The notes below the pieces were generated by a model. The model was given only the letters and a program-made list of their open reading frames with translations. It searched no databases and was not told where the DNA came from. From NCBI RefSeq assembly GCF_001050235.1, contig NZ_DF967972.1, forward strand, positions 1,500,822 through 1,564,821: a DNA stretch of 64,000 nucleotides, written 5' to 3'. Position numbers and translations under genes: made by a program. The stretch comes from Longilinea arvoryzae. GTDB lineage: Bacteria > Chloroflexota > Anaerolineae > Anaerolineales > Anaerolineaceae. Positions 1 to 10,886 of the stretch are shown here, one piece after another (position 1 is the stretch's first letter; each line of letters opens with the position of its first letter).

Positions 1-4
1 TGTT

Positions 5-3000
5 CTAATTCCCCAGGGTCACAACCACCCGATGCGCATGCTTATCATCGACCAGGGCGATCGATCCATTGATCAGCGCTTGCTCATCCAGCAGAATCTG
101 CCGGACATGTTGGCTTATATGATCGGGATTGTTCACCTGGATCTGGTAGACGGATCCCCCGAATTTGTAAATAACCTCAAAGCCATCCCAATCCGGTGGG
201 ATGACAGGATCGATGCGCAAGGAATTTCCGATCTTATGGAAGCCAAGGATGGCCTCCAACCCCAGCCGGTACATCCAGGCGGCCGAACCCGTATACCAGG
301 TCCACCCACCCCGGCGCATGTAGGGTGGTTGACTGTAGATATCGGCGCAAATCACATACGGTTCGACCCGGTAAATCAGGGCCTTTTCTTCGCTATCGGA
401 TTGGAAGATCGGATTGAGCAGGTCAAAGAGCGCCGTTGCCTGCCTCCCATCGCCCAGGCTTGCGAAAGCCCAGGCGGTCCAGGTGGCGGCATGCGTGTAC
501 TGCCCACCATTTTCGCGGGTACCCGGTGGATAGCCCTTGATATAACCGGGGTCGCTCGAAGTTTTATCGAAGGGTGGGGTAAAGAGCAGCGCCAGGCGAT
601 CCTGAGGTCGCACAAGCCGTTCCAGCACCGACTGTATTGCCCGGCGGCTGCGCTGAGGGTCACCGGCCTGGCTGAGCACGGCCCAGGATTGGGCAATGGA
701 ATCAATCTGGCATTCCTGATCAAGGATGGAGCCGAGCGGCGTTCCACTGTCATCATAGGCGCGCCGGTACCAGTCGCCATCCCAGGCGGATTGCTCGACG
801 GCGGCAGCATATTCTTTTGCCCGGGCTTTGAACCGGCGTGCGGTTTCGACTTCATTGTTTTGTTCGCAGATCACGGCAAAACGTTCCAGCACGTCGCACA
901 GGAACCAGGCCAGCCAGACGCTCTCTCCCTGCCCATTTTTACCGACCCGGTTCAGACCATCGTTCCAGTCACCGGTGCCGATCAACGGCATGCCGTGCGG
1001 ACCCGTGGTGGCGCCTTTCTCGATCGCTCGCAGGCAGTGTTCCATCAGCGAAAACGATTGTTCCGTGGTTGGAAATTCACCATAATGCTCATCTTCACCC
1101 GCCGGGAGAATGGGGGCATGCAGGAAAGGAATTTGTTCAGCCAGAATGCTTCGATCTCCAGAGGCTTCAATGTACAGCGCTGTGACATAAGGCAGCCACA
1201 ACAGATCATCCGAAAAACGCGTGCGCACGCCACGCCCCGATGGCGGGTGCCACCAGTGCATCACGTCGCCTTCCTCGAACTGGCGCCGGGCTGCAATGAG
1301 AATCTGGCTGCGGGTAATCGACGCATCCACCGGCAGAAGGGCTAAAACGTCCTGAAGCTGATCGCGGAAACCAAATGCTCCGCTGGATTGGTAGAAGCCT
1401 GTGCGCCCCCAAATTCGGCAGGAGAGTGTTTGATAGAGCAGCCACCGGTTTAAGATCAAATCCGTAGCTGCCTGGGGGGTATTCACCTGCACAGTCCCGA
1501 GTAGCTGGTCCCAGAACACATGCGTTCTTTCATAAGCAGCGCTAACAAAGTTGGGATCATGATATTTCCGGGCCAATTCCAGGGCGTGTTCTTTATCCAT
1601 TCCCTGCCCGAGCACGAAGTAAACCTCTTCGGTAGCCCCGGGTAGCAGGTCGATGTGGATTTGTAAGACAGCACAGGGATCTTCACCGGCCGTGATGCGC
1701 GTTTCGAGGCCCAGACGGTGCAGCGCCGCTGGAAAGGAGGGTGTTCCGCCGCGGCCAAAAAACTCGATGCGGTCAGCGGTCAGGCCGTGGAGGGATTGAC
1801 TGGCAATCAGAAACGCAACCCGGCTGCCGAATTCTGGATTGTAAGGATTGCTGGCCAGAAGGCATTCCTGGGCAGAGTCATACTCCGGAATGATATAGGC
1901 CATGTTGGCTGCATGGGTGGTGCCCAACACCCACTCGACATACTGGGCCGCGGTGATCCTTCGGGTGTACTGCAGGGTATTTTCTACCTTTAGATGGATG
2001 ATCTTCACCGGATCTTCCGGGCTGGCAAAAAGTGTCAGAATTTGACGAAGCCCATGTGAGTTGTGTTCGAAGATGGAATAGCCCGCCCCGTGTTTCACCC
2101 GGTAAGGCTGCCTGGAGCCAGCCGGCAGCGGCGTGGGGGTCCATACCTCACCGGTTTCTTCATCGCGCAAATAGAGCGCTTCGCCGGTTGGATCGCGAAC
2201 CGGATCGTTTGACCAGGGGGTGAGACGGTTTTCACTGCTGTTGGATGCCCAGGTGCACTGGCTGCCGGCTTCGCTGACCAAAAAGCCAAACTCTGGATAG
2301 CCGATCACATTTACCCATGGGGCAGGAGTGGTCCTGCCGGGCAGTCGTTGATCTCTTTTTGGGGTTGCGGCATTCCAATCGATAATGTATTCGCGCCCAT
2401 CGGCACTGAAGCCACCATAACCATTGTAGTTCGTCAAACTGCCCATTTCCTCAAGTGGAAAACATTGAGGAGGTTGGTCTGCAAATTCCTCTTCGGCAGG
2501 TCGGGTTGCAGTAAATTCGGGTAAATGATGCACCGGAAGGGCAAACCCCGGCATCTGATCCTCCAGCGATCCATTGGCTCCCTTGAGAAGAACGCAGGCT
2601 GCTGTTTGAAGCAGGGTGTGTTCTTCAGCCCCCATTTGGTCGTTATAAAGGATGAAGATTCCGCCGCGCTGGTGCAGCCATACTTCACCATCCATTTTGC
2701 TGACCATGCGATAGAGCATCCCATTCAACTCGGCGCCGTAATTGGTTGGCTGGCGATTGAGAATAACGATATCCATCTTAAACCGGCGGGTGTGCAGGTA
2801 TCTGTGCACTTGCAGGGCTTCGCGCACCAGGTCGATCTGTTGGGGATCGTCCAACTCGACCAGGAGGATGGGATAGTCACCTGAGATTCCAAAACGCCAC
2901 AACCCGGATTGCCCAAGCCGGTTCGCAGCAATCGTTTCTGAAGAAGCACGAGCGGCCTTTGATGGATAGATCAACGCCGACAGGATTTGCAGGGTGTTCT

Positions 3001-6000
3001 TCAGAGCTTGGGTGGCGATGTCTTGCTTCCCCAACCAGGCCTGAGCGGAGATATTCGCCTGGTAGAAGGCATGCCCAATCAGCGTCCAATTGTGATACCG
3101 TCTGGCCAGCGCGAGAATCCCTTCGCGGCTTTCTGCTGCGAAGGTCAGATAGGCCAAATCCGCACTGGCGTGTGGATACAGGCGGATTTCCTGCCCAAGG
3201 GCGAAGATTGGGTCGAGAGTCGCACCGGTTGCGCCAGTGAGATACTGTGGCGAGGTCAGAGCGGCTGGAGAGCGCAAGGATTGGTCGCGGCCAATAAACG
3301 GATTGCGATCTGCCTCATGCCGCGCGACTGCCTGACTCCCTTCGACCACCAGCATGTGCCCCAGGTAGATATTCGTTTCCTGATCGGAGCGCGGACGGCG
3401 CATGAAGATTTGTAAATTCAACTCCGGAATGAATTCACTCTCGATAAATAACTTGTTGAAAGCCGGATGGCGGGCATCGGCAGCCTGGGGCGCAAGGATC
3501 ACTTCGCCATAGGATGTCAGTCGAACGTCGCGCGGCCGTCCGATGTTATTATGCAGGTGGATACGGCGAATCTCTACCGGATCGTCCGGAGCAACCGTGA
3601 CCTGCATGGTAGAAGTCAGATCATTTTCTGTGCGCCGGAAGACAGCCATATGGGCGAAGAAAGTGACCTGCATATCCGCTGCATTGCCGGGAATAGGTTG
3701 GTGAGCAGCTGACCAGAGCTTACCCTGTCTTATCGGGTCCGCTCCAATTTCCTGGATGTAGATCCAGGTTCCCCACGGGTCCATTACACCGTCAGGTTGC
3801 CAGCGTGTTAGATCAATTTCGCGCCAGGAGCTGTATCCGCCGCCCATGTTGGAAAGAAGCACGTTGTAGCTGCCGTTTGAAAGAAGGTTGACCTGGGGAA
3901 TGGCAGTTTGCACGGGCACTCTCCAGGGGATGATTTCTTCCGGAACCGCTGTCAGGCGTTGCACCCCCTTAACATCCTCAGCATATGGATCTTGGGATGG
4001 CACCGCATGCGGGATTTGCTCTTGTAGAAGCAACTCAACGCTTTGGATGCGCGGGTCGCTGTGCAGGCGTTGGACCATGATGTCTTCATGGAGGAAGTTG
4101 GCGATCGCCATCAGGATCATGCCCTGGTGGTGTGCCATGTATTCGCTCACCACAGCGGATGTTTCATCCAGCAACAAACGGTCAGGGGTGAAATCGATCG
4201 ACTCATAAACGCCGTACAGGCCAATCATTTTTTGTTCGATCAGGCTGGTCAGGTTGTGAAGTACGGCATGTGGGTCATAACCAATGGCCATGAGAGAGGC
4301 ATAAGGGGCAACCACCAGATCGTCTCCCAACCCACGTTTAAAGCCCAGCCCGGGTACGCCAAAAGCACGATACTGGTAATTCTGATTGGCATCGAAGCGG
4401 TAAAATCCGGATTCGGAGATGCCCCAGGGAACCCCTTTTGCTTTCCCATAGGCAATCTGATGAAGAACTGCTCCCTGAGCGCTATCAGCCAGCAGCGTGC
4501 CAGGGTAGGAGCGCAAAAAGAGCGGCGGCATCAGGTACTCGAACATCGTCCCGCTCCATGAGAGCAAGACGTATGAATTTTCCACTTTTGTCACCGGGCG
4601 CCCCAGGTGCAGCCAGTGCGTCTGTGGCACATCGCCTTTGGCGATGGCGATAATCGAAGAAATCCGCGCTTCTGAGGCCAGAAGATCGTAATAATTCTGG
4701 TCGAGCTGACCCGTGACGAGGTTAAAACCGATGTGGAAGACGCGGCGCTGTGTATGATAAAGGAAGTTGAAGTCCATCTCATTGACATACTGTTCGGCGC
4801 GCGCCTGGATTTGAGCATATTTCGTCACCAGCGAAACGGCATTCGCATCAGCATGCTTGAGTACCTCGACCATCTTTTCAAGCCATTCCCGCGCTGCGTC
4901 TCCTGACCAAAGGACAGGTTTATCGACCGTCTTCGGGATTATCTCTGCTTTTGGTAATAAATTACGCAGGCTTTCGATATGGCGATACGCTTCCTCGATG
5001 CGGTCGTGAACCTGCCCAAACGCAATATTATTGGGTAAACAGGTTCTCAGGGCGATCATGGTCTCCAACAATTGAGGTTCATGGAACTGTAAAGGGAGAT
5101 TCTCGAATAAGGGAATCCAGGGTACCAACTCAGTGATCGTCCGCTGCACGGCCAGGTGGTGCCGTTCTGTCTGGGCGGCAACCTCCTGCAGCTTCCCAAG
5201 GGATTCCAGATTGAAAGCGGATCGGCCTACCATCACGAGTTTCATCAGGCGCTGCGAAAGATCCTGCCAGAACGGTCCGCTAACCTTCAGATATAGGGGG
5301 TACCACCGGTCGGGCTGCAGCCGGACAGCCAGAATTTCAGCGTGAATGGCTGTGATTCGTTGGTCGATTTCTTCGACTTGCGGATCGAATTCGGCTTTGC
5401 TCATCCATGTCAGCGTTTCGGTCAGGTTGGCAAGTGTGTCCAGATATCCCTGCCACAGCGCCCAGCGGAATATGGGTTCGTTTGGCATTGTCTTGCAGGC
5501 CTGGGTGGTCACGATGAGACTGGCCGCCAGATTACCGCTATCTACGGTGGAGATATAGCGTGGAAGCAATGGTTGCAGGGTCAGGGTATCGTACCAATTC
5601 ATGAAGTGTCCGCGGTAACGCTCCAGTTGGCCGAGCGTCTCCATCGTAGTGGCCAGACGGGTTGCCAATCCCAATTGATCCAGATAGCCGAGATCATAAG
5701 CCGCCAGCGTCGAAGTAAGCAGCAGACCGATATTGGTCGGTGATGTGCGGTGAGCAATGGCTCCAATGGGTGATTCCTGATAGTGGTCGGGTGGCAGCCA
5801 GTGATCTTCTGGACCCACAAATCGTTCGAAGAAACCCCAGGTTCGGCGGGAAACCTGACGTAAGAGGTTGACCTGGTTATCGTTCAGAGGAATTGCATAT
5901 TCGACGATCGGTCGATTAACCCACCAGGCAAGCAGGGGAGAGAGTACCCACAGCAGCAGCACCGGTGAAGCATACATCAGCACCGGCGCCATACCGCTTC

Positions 6001-8947
6001 CGGTCAGGCTCCAAATGAACTGCAACACCGTTGTGAGAATCAGTCCCAACCCGGCCACTACGATCATTTTTTGCCAGGAAACATTTCGGCGGGCTTGTAA
6101 ACCAAACGCTCGGGCAGTTTGGGCAGCTGTCGTCCACTGCAAGAGATCGCGGCGGCTGATGAGGACGCGGTAAAGCGTAGTCAGCACAGCGTCTATCGAA
6201 AAATAGGCTTCATAAGGCAGGAAAGCGATTGCCAGCAGCCAACGGATGGTGTTCCAGGCCAATGGACGCAGGGCAATCCTCAAGACTTCGCCACCCAGGA
6301 TTTGCACCGTGCTACGAGCCAGACCGGTAAATAGAGGAATGCCGAGAGAGAGCAAAATAATCGCTGTCCAAAGCCCGGCAAGACCGGGTAGAAAAACGGT
6401 GCCCAGCAGGAAGATCAGGAGGAGGGCTGGGGCGAGTAAGGCCCGGCGTAGATTGTCGAACATTTTCCAGCGATCGATCAATGAGAAAGTCACCCCAAAC
6501 CGTCCAGGCTGGAATAACCAGGGTAGAAGCTGCCAATCCCCACGAATCCAGCGCCGTTGACGCAGGGCCTGGATGATGTAGTTTTGCGGGTAATCTTCGA
6601 TCATGGTGATGTCAGTGACCAGCCCGGCGCGGCCCATCAACCCTTCCAGTAGATCGTGACTGAGAACGGTGTTTTCTGGAATGTGGTTATCCACACTGTT
6701 CATGAATGCGTCTACGTCGTATATGCCCTTGCCAACGTAGATTCCCTCCCGGAATAAATCCTGGTAGGCATCGGAAACGGCCAGCGTATACAAATCCAGG
6801 CCGGCATCTCCCGCGAAAAAGCGCGTGAACCAGGAGCGATTTGTACTTTTAGGATGAATCTCCATCCGTGGCTGTAACACCGTGTACCCCGAAATCACCT
6901 GCCCGGTCTTCTCATCGAATACGGCCCGGTTGAGCGGATGCGCCAGTGTACCAGCCAGACGACAGGCGGCTCCACGAGGCAGGATGGTATCGGTATCAAG
7001 GGTGATGACATAACGAACCTCCTGCAGCGCTGCGAGGTCTGCGTTCGTTTCCCCGGTTGCATCGGTAAGGGTCATAAAGGAAAGGTTTTCGCCGCCGCGC
7101 AGGAGTAGATTTAACTCATGCAGCTTGCCACGCTTGCGCTCCCACCCCATCCATTTTCTTTCGGAAGGGTTCCACAACCGCCTGCGATGCAGGAAGTAGA
7201 AGATATCGGCGCTGTCCGGATGCCCGTTATCTGGAGTCCTGCCAGGATCATCCTCGGGAGAAAGGGCCGCATATTTTTTGTTGAGCGTCTCAATCGCCGC
7301 CGCGGCGGCTTGCACCAGATTCTCATCTTCGGGAAGGGATTCATGGTCCGCATCCTGGAAGTCGGTGAGCAGCGCAAAAACCAGCCCGGGTTCCGGATTG
7401 CGCAGATAATGTTGTTCGAGTTGGTGGACGAGAGAGTCGATTTCCTTGGAATTGGTGATCATCGCGGGAATGACCACCAGGGTTTTGAAGGGCGCGGGAA
7501 TCTCTTCCTTGAAATTCAGCTTGGGCAAAATATGCGGCCGGATCACCAGGGTGATCAGCCAATTGACCAGGCTGGTGGCAATCGATAAGGTTGGGATCAG
7601 GAACGCGAATATCAGGAATATAACAATGATCCATTGAGCCGGGACGTTTCCAGCACCGGGCATGAAACTCCAGAGAGTGCTGGCGGAGGGAAAAGGAATG
7701 GCTTTGAGCAATTCCGGCAGATGCGCCGCCAGCAGAAAAGACATTATGATCAGAAGGCTCAGCAGCAGAATAATCGATAAATAAAGGGCATCTGCGTGCC
7801 GATCAACCCAGCGCTTGAATGTGGTCTTCGGGTTGGGCTGGTAGCCAATCTGTCGTTCCAACATTGAGCGGCCATTCCCGAGCAGCACCTCGCCGATATG
7901 CATACCCGGGGCTGGTGAAATGAAATGATCTTTGGGCTCATTATCTTTCTTCGTCTGGAGTTGAGGGTCCGAATCCGTCCTTGAGACAGGCAATTGTGCT
8001 TGCGTAAAGATAGCCGGATCGCTCACCATTCCGGAACGGGCCAGGGTCACAAGGGTCTCGGCCAGTTCGTTTTCCTCCCGGCCGGTCGCCACGGAGAGTT
8101 TCTCGATCTCTTTGCGATAGAGGTCGCGGGTTTTGAAGTCCATTTGCGAATAGATCCCGGCCGGATCCCTGCGAAGCGTACGCTCCTGACGACTCACGGA
8201 TTCAAAAAAATCACTCCAGTCCTGTTCGGAAATTGACCTCAGGCTGAGGATGATATTGGAAATACCATCTGTGGCAGCTTCACCGGGAGAAGATAAACCT
8301 TCTACCTCTGCAAGCGGCTGAGTTATCGCCGGTAAATCAGGTGGACTGGCTGGATGAATGGTCGAGACAAGTTCTTGCGCCAGAAACTCGACCAAGCCAT
8401 ACCTCAGGAAGATGGGTAAAGCCCATATTTCACCCATGGTCAGCGAAACATGGTCCTGCAGTTGGATCAAAATGGTCTGCAGGTCGACCGGCTCCAACAG
8501 AAGATGCTGATACGCGAGGATCGCTCGCGCAATGGCATAAATACGCGGAAAACCCTGCAACGGACCGTCGATCAGCCCTGGCAACTCGTTGTAAAACGAA
8601 TATGGCAAATCCTCTTTGATCTGCTGGAGTGCCTGCCGGATGATGTAGTAATTGTCCAATACCCACTCAGAAGCATAGGTAAGGGGTGCTTTTTGTTGTG
8701 AGGCTTCCTGAAAGTAACGATGAGCCTCTGTAAGCCAGGATTCATACAACGCCAGGTTGTTGCCCGGCAGGTCTCGTTCTGGCGCGAATAATTTCGATAC
8801 CCGCGCTGGTTTCTCCCGACTGACCTGCTGGTAATTGTTTGCCAGGGCGTCTACGAATTCCAGGATCTGTTCTGTTTTGGAACCCAATGAATTCACGCTG
8901 GAATCAGCGCCCTGTTCCAATGCCTGACCGATGCGGTCCTCCGACAT
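5..8947 (-). CDS. ndvB: cyclic beta-1,2-glucan synthase (NdvB-like, GT84 + GH94)
   Basis: A 2,980-aa membrane enzyme expected to build cyclic beta-glucan from UDP-glucose and adjust ring size; the length fits the family (about 2,800 aa). Seen: a soluble N-terminal third, membrane segments at about 388-410 and 438-470, then a GT84 domain with DTDT at 651-654, LSHDLLEG near 762 and QRRW at 797-800. A second membrane block (about 830-960) follows, then a long glucoamylase-like region and a C-terminal GH94 phosphorylase-like domain with GTGDWNDG near 2,610. It starts 2 bp after the stop of the universal-stress gene, so it is probably translationally coupled and is the last gene of the SDR-Usp-NdvB unit. 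In proteobacteria these glucans serve osmoadaptation and host interaction; the role here is inferred to be envelope or osmotic stress. Linkage type (1,2 or other) cannot be decided from sequence. Confidence 0.93.
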   Translation of the reverse strand: MSEDRIGQALEQGADSSVNSLGSKTEQILEFVDALANNYQQVSREKPARVSKLFAPERDLPGNNLALYESWLTEAHRYFQEASQQKAPLTYASEWVLDNYYIIRQALQQIKEDLPYSFYNELPGLIDGPLQGFPRIYAIARAILAYQHLLLEPVDLQTILIQLQDHVSLTMGEIWALPIFLRYGLVEFLAQELVSTIHPASPPDLPAITQPLAEVEGLSSPGEAATDGISNIILSLRSISEQDWSDFFESVSRQERTLRRDPAGIYSQMDFKTRDLYRKEIEKLSVATGREENELAETLVTLARSGMVSDPAIFTQAQLPVSRTDSDPQLQTKKDNEPKDHFISPAPGMHIGEVLLGNGRSMLERQIGYQPNPKTTFKRWVDRHADALYLSIILLLSLLIIMSFLLAAHLPELLKAIPFPSASTLWSFMPGAGNVPAQWIIVIFLIFAFLIPTLSIATSLVNWLITLVIRPHILPKLNFKEEIPAPFKTLVVIPAMITNSKEIDSLVHQLEQHYLRNPEPGLVFALLTDFQDADHESLPEDENLVQAAAAAIETLNKKYAALSPEDDPGRTPDNGHPDSADIFYFLHRRRLWNPSERKWMGWERKRGKLHELNLLLRGGENLSFMTLTDATGETNADLAALQEVRYVITLDTDTILPRGAACRLAGTLAHPLNRAVFDEKTGQVISGYTVLQPRMEIHPKSTNRSWFTRFFAGDAGLDLYTLAVSDAYQDLFREGIYVGKGIYDVDAFMNSVDNHIPENTVLSHDLLEGLMGRAGLVTDITMIEDYPQNYIIQALRQRRWIRGDWQLLPWLFQPGRFGVTFSLIDRWKMFDNLRRALLAPALLLIFLLGTVFLPGLAGLWTAIILLSLGIPLFTGLARSTVQILGGEVLRIALRPLAWNTIRWLLAIAFLPYEAYFSIDAVLTTLYRVLISRRDLLQWTTAAQTARAFGLQARRNVSWQKMIVVAGLGLILTTVLQFIWSLTGSGMAPVLMYASPVLLLWVLSPLLAWWVNRPIVEYAIPLNDNQVNLLRQVSRRTWGFFERFVGPEDHWLPPDHYQESPIGAIAHRTSPTNIGLLLTSTLAAYDLGYLDQLGLATRLATTMETLGQLERYRGHFMNWYDTLTLQPLLPRYISTVDSGNLAASLIVTTQACKTMPNEPIFRWALWQGYLDTLANLTETLTWMSKAEFDPQVEEIDQRITAIHAEILAVRLQPDRWYPLYLKVSGPFWQDLSQRLMKLVMVGRSAFNLESLGKLQEVAAQTERHHLAVQRTITELVPWIPLFENLPLQFHEPQLLETMIALRTCLPNNIAFGQVHDRIEEAYRHIESLRNLLPKAEIIPKTVDKPVLWSGDAAREWLEKMVEVLKHADANAVSLVTKYAQIQARAEQYVNEMDFNFLYHTQRRVFHIGFNLVTGQLDQNYYDLLASEARISSIIAIAKGDVPQTHWLHLGRPVTKVENSYVLLSWSGTMFEYLMPPLFLRSYPGTLLADSAQGAVLHQIAYGKAKGVPWGISESGFYRFDANQNYQYRAFGVPGLGFKRGLGDDLVVAPYASLMAIGYDPHAVLHNLTSLIEQKMIGLYGVYESIDFTPDRLLLDETSAVVSEYMAHHQGMILMAIANFLHEDIMVQRLHSDPRIQSVELLLQEQIPHAVPSQDPYAEDVKGVQRLTAVPEEIIPWRVPVQTAIPQVNLLSNGSYNVLLSNMGGGYSSWREIDLTRWQPDGVMDPWGTWIYIQEIGADPIRQGKLWSAAHQPIPGNAADMQVTFFAHMAVFRRTENDLTSTMQVTVAPDDPVEIRRIHLHNNIGRPRDVRLTSYGEVILAPQAADARHPAFNKLFIESEFIPELNLQIFMRRPRSDQETNIYLGHMLVVEGSQAVARHEADRNPFIGRDQSLRSPAALTSPQYLTGATGATLDPIFALGQEIRLYPHASADLAYLTFAAESREGILALARRYHNWTLIGHAFYQANISAQAWLGKQDIATQALKNTLQILSALIYPSKAARASSETIAANRLGQSGLWRFGISGDYPILLVELDDPQQIDLVREALQVHRYLHTRRFKMDIVILNRQPTNYGAELNGMLYRMVSKMDGEVWLHQRGGIFILYNDQMGAEEHTLLQTAACVLLKGANGSLEDQMPGFALPVHHLPEFTATRPAEEEFADQPPQCFPLEEMGSLTNYNGYGGFSADGREYIIDWNAATPKRDQRLPGRTTPAPWVNVIGYPEFGFLVSEAGSQCTWASNSSENRLTPWSNDPVRDPTGEALYLRDEETGEVWTPTPLPAGSRQPYRVKHGAGYSIFEHNSHGLRQILTLFASPEDPVKIIHLKVENTLQYTRRITAAQYVEWVLGTTHAANMAYIIPEYDSAQECLLASNPYNPEFGSRVAFLIASQSLHGLTADRIEFFGRGGTPSFPAALHRLGLETRITAGEDPCAVLQIHIDLLPGATEEVYFVLGQGMDKEHALELARKYHDPNFVSAAYERTHVFWDQLLGTVQVNTPQAATDLILNRWLLYQTLSCRIWGRTGFYQSSGAFGFRDQLQDVLALLPVDASITRSQILIAARRQFEEGDVMHWWHPPSGRGVRTRFSDDLLWLPYVTALYIEASGDRSILAEQIPFLHAPILPAGEDEHYGEFPTTEQSFSLMEHCLRAIEKGATTGPHGMPLIGTGDWNDGLNRVGKNGQGESVWLAWFLCDVLERFAVICEQNNEVETARRFKARAKEYAAAVEQSAWDGDWYRRAYDDSGTPLGSILDQECQIDSIAQSWAVLSQAGDPQRSRRAIQSVLERLVRPQDRLALLFTPPFDKTSSDPGYIKGYPPGTRENGGQYTHAATWTAWAFASLGDGRQATALFDLLNPIFQSDSEEKALIYRVEPYVICADIYSQPPYMRRGGWTWYTGSAAWMYRLGLEAILGFHKIGNSLRIDPVIPPDWDGFEVIYKFGGSVYQIQVNNPDHISQHVRQILLDEQALINGSIALVDDKHAHRVVVTLGN

Positions 8948-8949
8948 GA

Positions 8950-10038
8950 TTACCGCCCCCCAGATTTTTGAGCGGCAAGCTCAGCAGCTGTGAGCTGAAC
9001 CTGAGAACGCGGAACATCCTGGATGACCAGAACGGGTTTGGTGCCATGTTCGATGTAATTCCGCGCGATGCTTCCATATGGCCACGCAAATTGCCCGGTA
9101 TACCCGTGGGCGCACAGCACCACCAGATCAATGTCCTCTTCCTGACTGGCGAGTTCTTGAATGGCAGCCGACACACTGATGTTCTCGAGGACTCTCGTTT
9201 CGCATTCCACGGGTAAGCGTTCTTTCATTTCAATCAGGTAATTGCTCACCGCTTCACGGCTGATGTCCATCAACTGTTGCGAGAGCTGCTCGATTTCAAT
9301 GGGGTACGGTTCCGGGATGGGCAGCTCAGGGGGTTTGATCACGGCAGTCAGGATGAGTTTTGTCGGGGCCGGAGAGACTACCGGCGCAGTGCGGCGATTC
9401 GTGCGATTATTCGGCTCAGACGCCAATCTCAGGGCCATCTCACCCCGGGCCAGAGCAATTCCCGCGGAAAGGGAACACTCTGCGCGGCGTGAACTGTCGA
9501 TTGGGAGGAGAATACGACGGTAATGGACCCTGTCGACCAGAGTTGCAGGCTGGTGATAGGCACGCACGATGAGAACAGGTAAATAAATCAAATTGATTAC
9601 TTTTTGGGTGACGCTGCTGATATTCCAGCGGCTTAATCCGCCCGCGCCGTGGGTACAGATTATGAGCAGGTCGATATTCTCGCTGTGGGCGAAATTTACA
9701 ATGTTTTCCGCCGTTTTTCCTTCCCGAATGGAATATTCGACCTTCGTTTTTGTACCGACTCCAGCCTGGTCTTGTGTGCCTTTGGTGCCGAGTGGTTCTT
9801 CATGAAGATCTTCACGAACCCGGGCCGCGATCCCTTGCAGGTACATATCGGATTCGGTTTTACGGATCTGCCAGCTCAATGGATCGACCGAACTGGGGTT
9901 CTCATGATACGAAACCGGATCAAGGACCTGCAAAAGGATAATGCTGGATCCAAAGATGCGGGCAAACTGTTCAGCATGAGGAATCGCGCGCTCAGCAAGC
10001 GTCGACCCATCCAGCGGGACAAGGATTCGATTAAACAT
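8950..10038 (-). CDS. tandem-domain universal stress protein (UspA family)
   Basis: 362 aa made of two UspA domains (about 1-155 and 170-362). Each begins with or contains the Usp-like beta strand (ILVPLDGS at the start, ILLPIDSS in the second half). Both end with a nucleotide-loop-like region (THGAGGLSRW, then AHGYTGQFAWPYGSIA), so ATP binding is plausible for at least the second domain. Cytosolic; no signal peptide. It lies between the SDR gene (59 bp upstream) and ndvB (2 bp downstream), so it is very likely co-transcribed with both from the shared stress-type promoter element near 10.9 kb. The role is inferred to be general stress tolerance; ligand unknown. Confidence 0.92.
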   Translation of the reverse strand: MFNRILVPLDGSTLAERAIPHAEQFARIFGSSIILLQVLDPVSYHENPSSVDPLSWQIRKTESDMYLQGIAARVREDLHEEPLGTKGTQDQAGVGTKTKVEYSIREGKTAENIVNFAHSENIDLLIICTHGAGGLSRWNISSVTQKVINLIYLPVLIVRAYHQPATLVDRVHYRRILLPIDSSRRAECSLSAGIALARGEMALRLASEPNNRTNRRTAPVVSPAPTKLILTAVIKPPELPIPEPYPIEIEQLSQQLMDISREAVSNYLIEMKERLPVECETRVLENISVSAAIQELASQEEDIDLVVLCAHGYTGQFAWPYGSIARNYIEHGTKPVLVIQDVPRSQVQLTAAELAAQKSGGR

Positions 10039-10097
10039 GATTTTTCTTCCTTATACCTTGCTCTTTCTGAATTGCGTTTTCGGACTGCATCGTCAGT

Positions 10098-10853
10098 TTA
10101 GCGGGACAGATAGCCTCCATCCACAGCATAATAGGCGCCGGTAACAAAGGAGGCGTGATTGGAACTCAACCAGATGACCAATTCGGCAACTTCCTCAGGC
10201 CTTCCCAGACGGCCAATCGGGTGAAGGGCGACTAAACCGTTTAACACATCTGCATTTTCCTCAAGTGAAGTGAGCATAGGGGTTCTAATGAAGGCGGGGC
10301 CGATCGCATTGACTCGAATCCCTTTTGCTGCGTATTCTAACGCTGCGGTCCTGGTCAATCCGATCACACCGTGTTTCGCTGCAACGTAAGCCGGTGCACC
10401 GGCAAAGCCTACCTGACCCAGGATGGAAGCCATGTTTACGATGACGCCTCCACCGACTTTGAGCATTTCGGCAATTTCATATTTCATACAGTAAAAAACA
10501 CCGGATAGATTGACACCAATCACCTTTTGCCATCCCTCGATGCTATAATCGGCGGTCTGGCCTTGCTCTCCCCCAATGCCGGCATTATTACAGGCGATAT
10601 CAAGTCGGCCATAATTCTCGATCGTCCTTCTAACCAGAGCTTCGCAATCCGCAGGGTTCGCCACATCCGTTTTGATGAAAAATGCTTCGCCAGATTTTTC
10701 TCGAATCAGCCGGACAGTCTTCCGTCCGCCTTCTTCATCAATATCTGACACAACCACATTCGCACCCTCTCGAGCATAAAATAAAGCGCTCGTCCGCCCA
10801 ATTCCTGAAGCTGCGCCTGTTACTATTGCGACTTTTGCAGCAAATTCGACCAT
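10098..10853 (-). CDS. short-chain dehydrogenase/reductase (classical SDR)
   Basis: 251 aa, the usual size of a classical SDR with a Rossmann fold. Seen: cofactor motif TGAASGIG at 12-19, an acidic residue after strand 2 (SDID, 36-39) that favours NAD(H) over NADP(H), NNAG at 89-92, and the catalytic set N115, S143, Y156, K160. The C-terminal ITGAYYAVDGG-like ending (here VTGAYYAVDGGYLSR) is typical of glucose/3-oxoacyl-ACP-like SDRs. Substrate cannot be assigned. It is the first gene of the minus-strand unit ending in ndvB, and the shared 55-bp stress element lies about 30 bp upstream of its ATG. Confidence 0.93.
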   Translation of the reverse strand: MVEFAAKVAIVTGAASGIGRTSALFYAREGANVVVSDIDEEGGRKTVRLIREKSGEAFFIKTDVANPADCEALVRRTIENYGRLDIACNNAGIGGEQGQTADYSIEGWQKVIGVNLSGVFYCMKYEIAEMLKVGGGVIVNMASILGQVGFAGAPAYVAAKHGVIGLTRTAALEYAAKGIRVNAIGPAFIRTPMLTSLEENADVLNGLVALHPIGRLGRPEEVAELVIWLSSNHASFVTGAYYAVDGGYLSR

Positions 10854-10886
10854 CGTATTCCTCTTTTCACAGGATCCCTAAGATTA

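Noticed and set aside
32..1345. 437-codon plus-strand open frame
   Set aside because: Lies wholly antisense to the GH94 part of ndvB and has low-complexity, non-family sequence; a GC-driven shadow.
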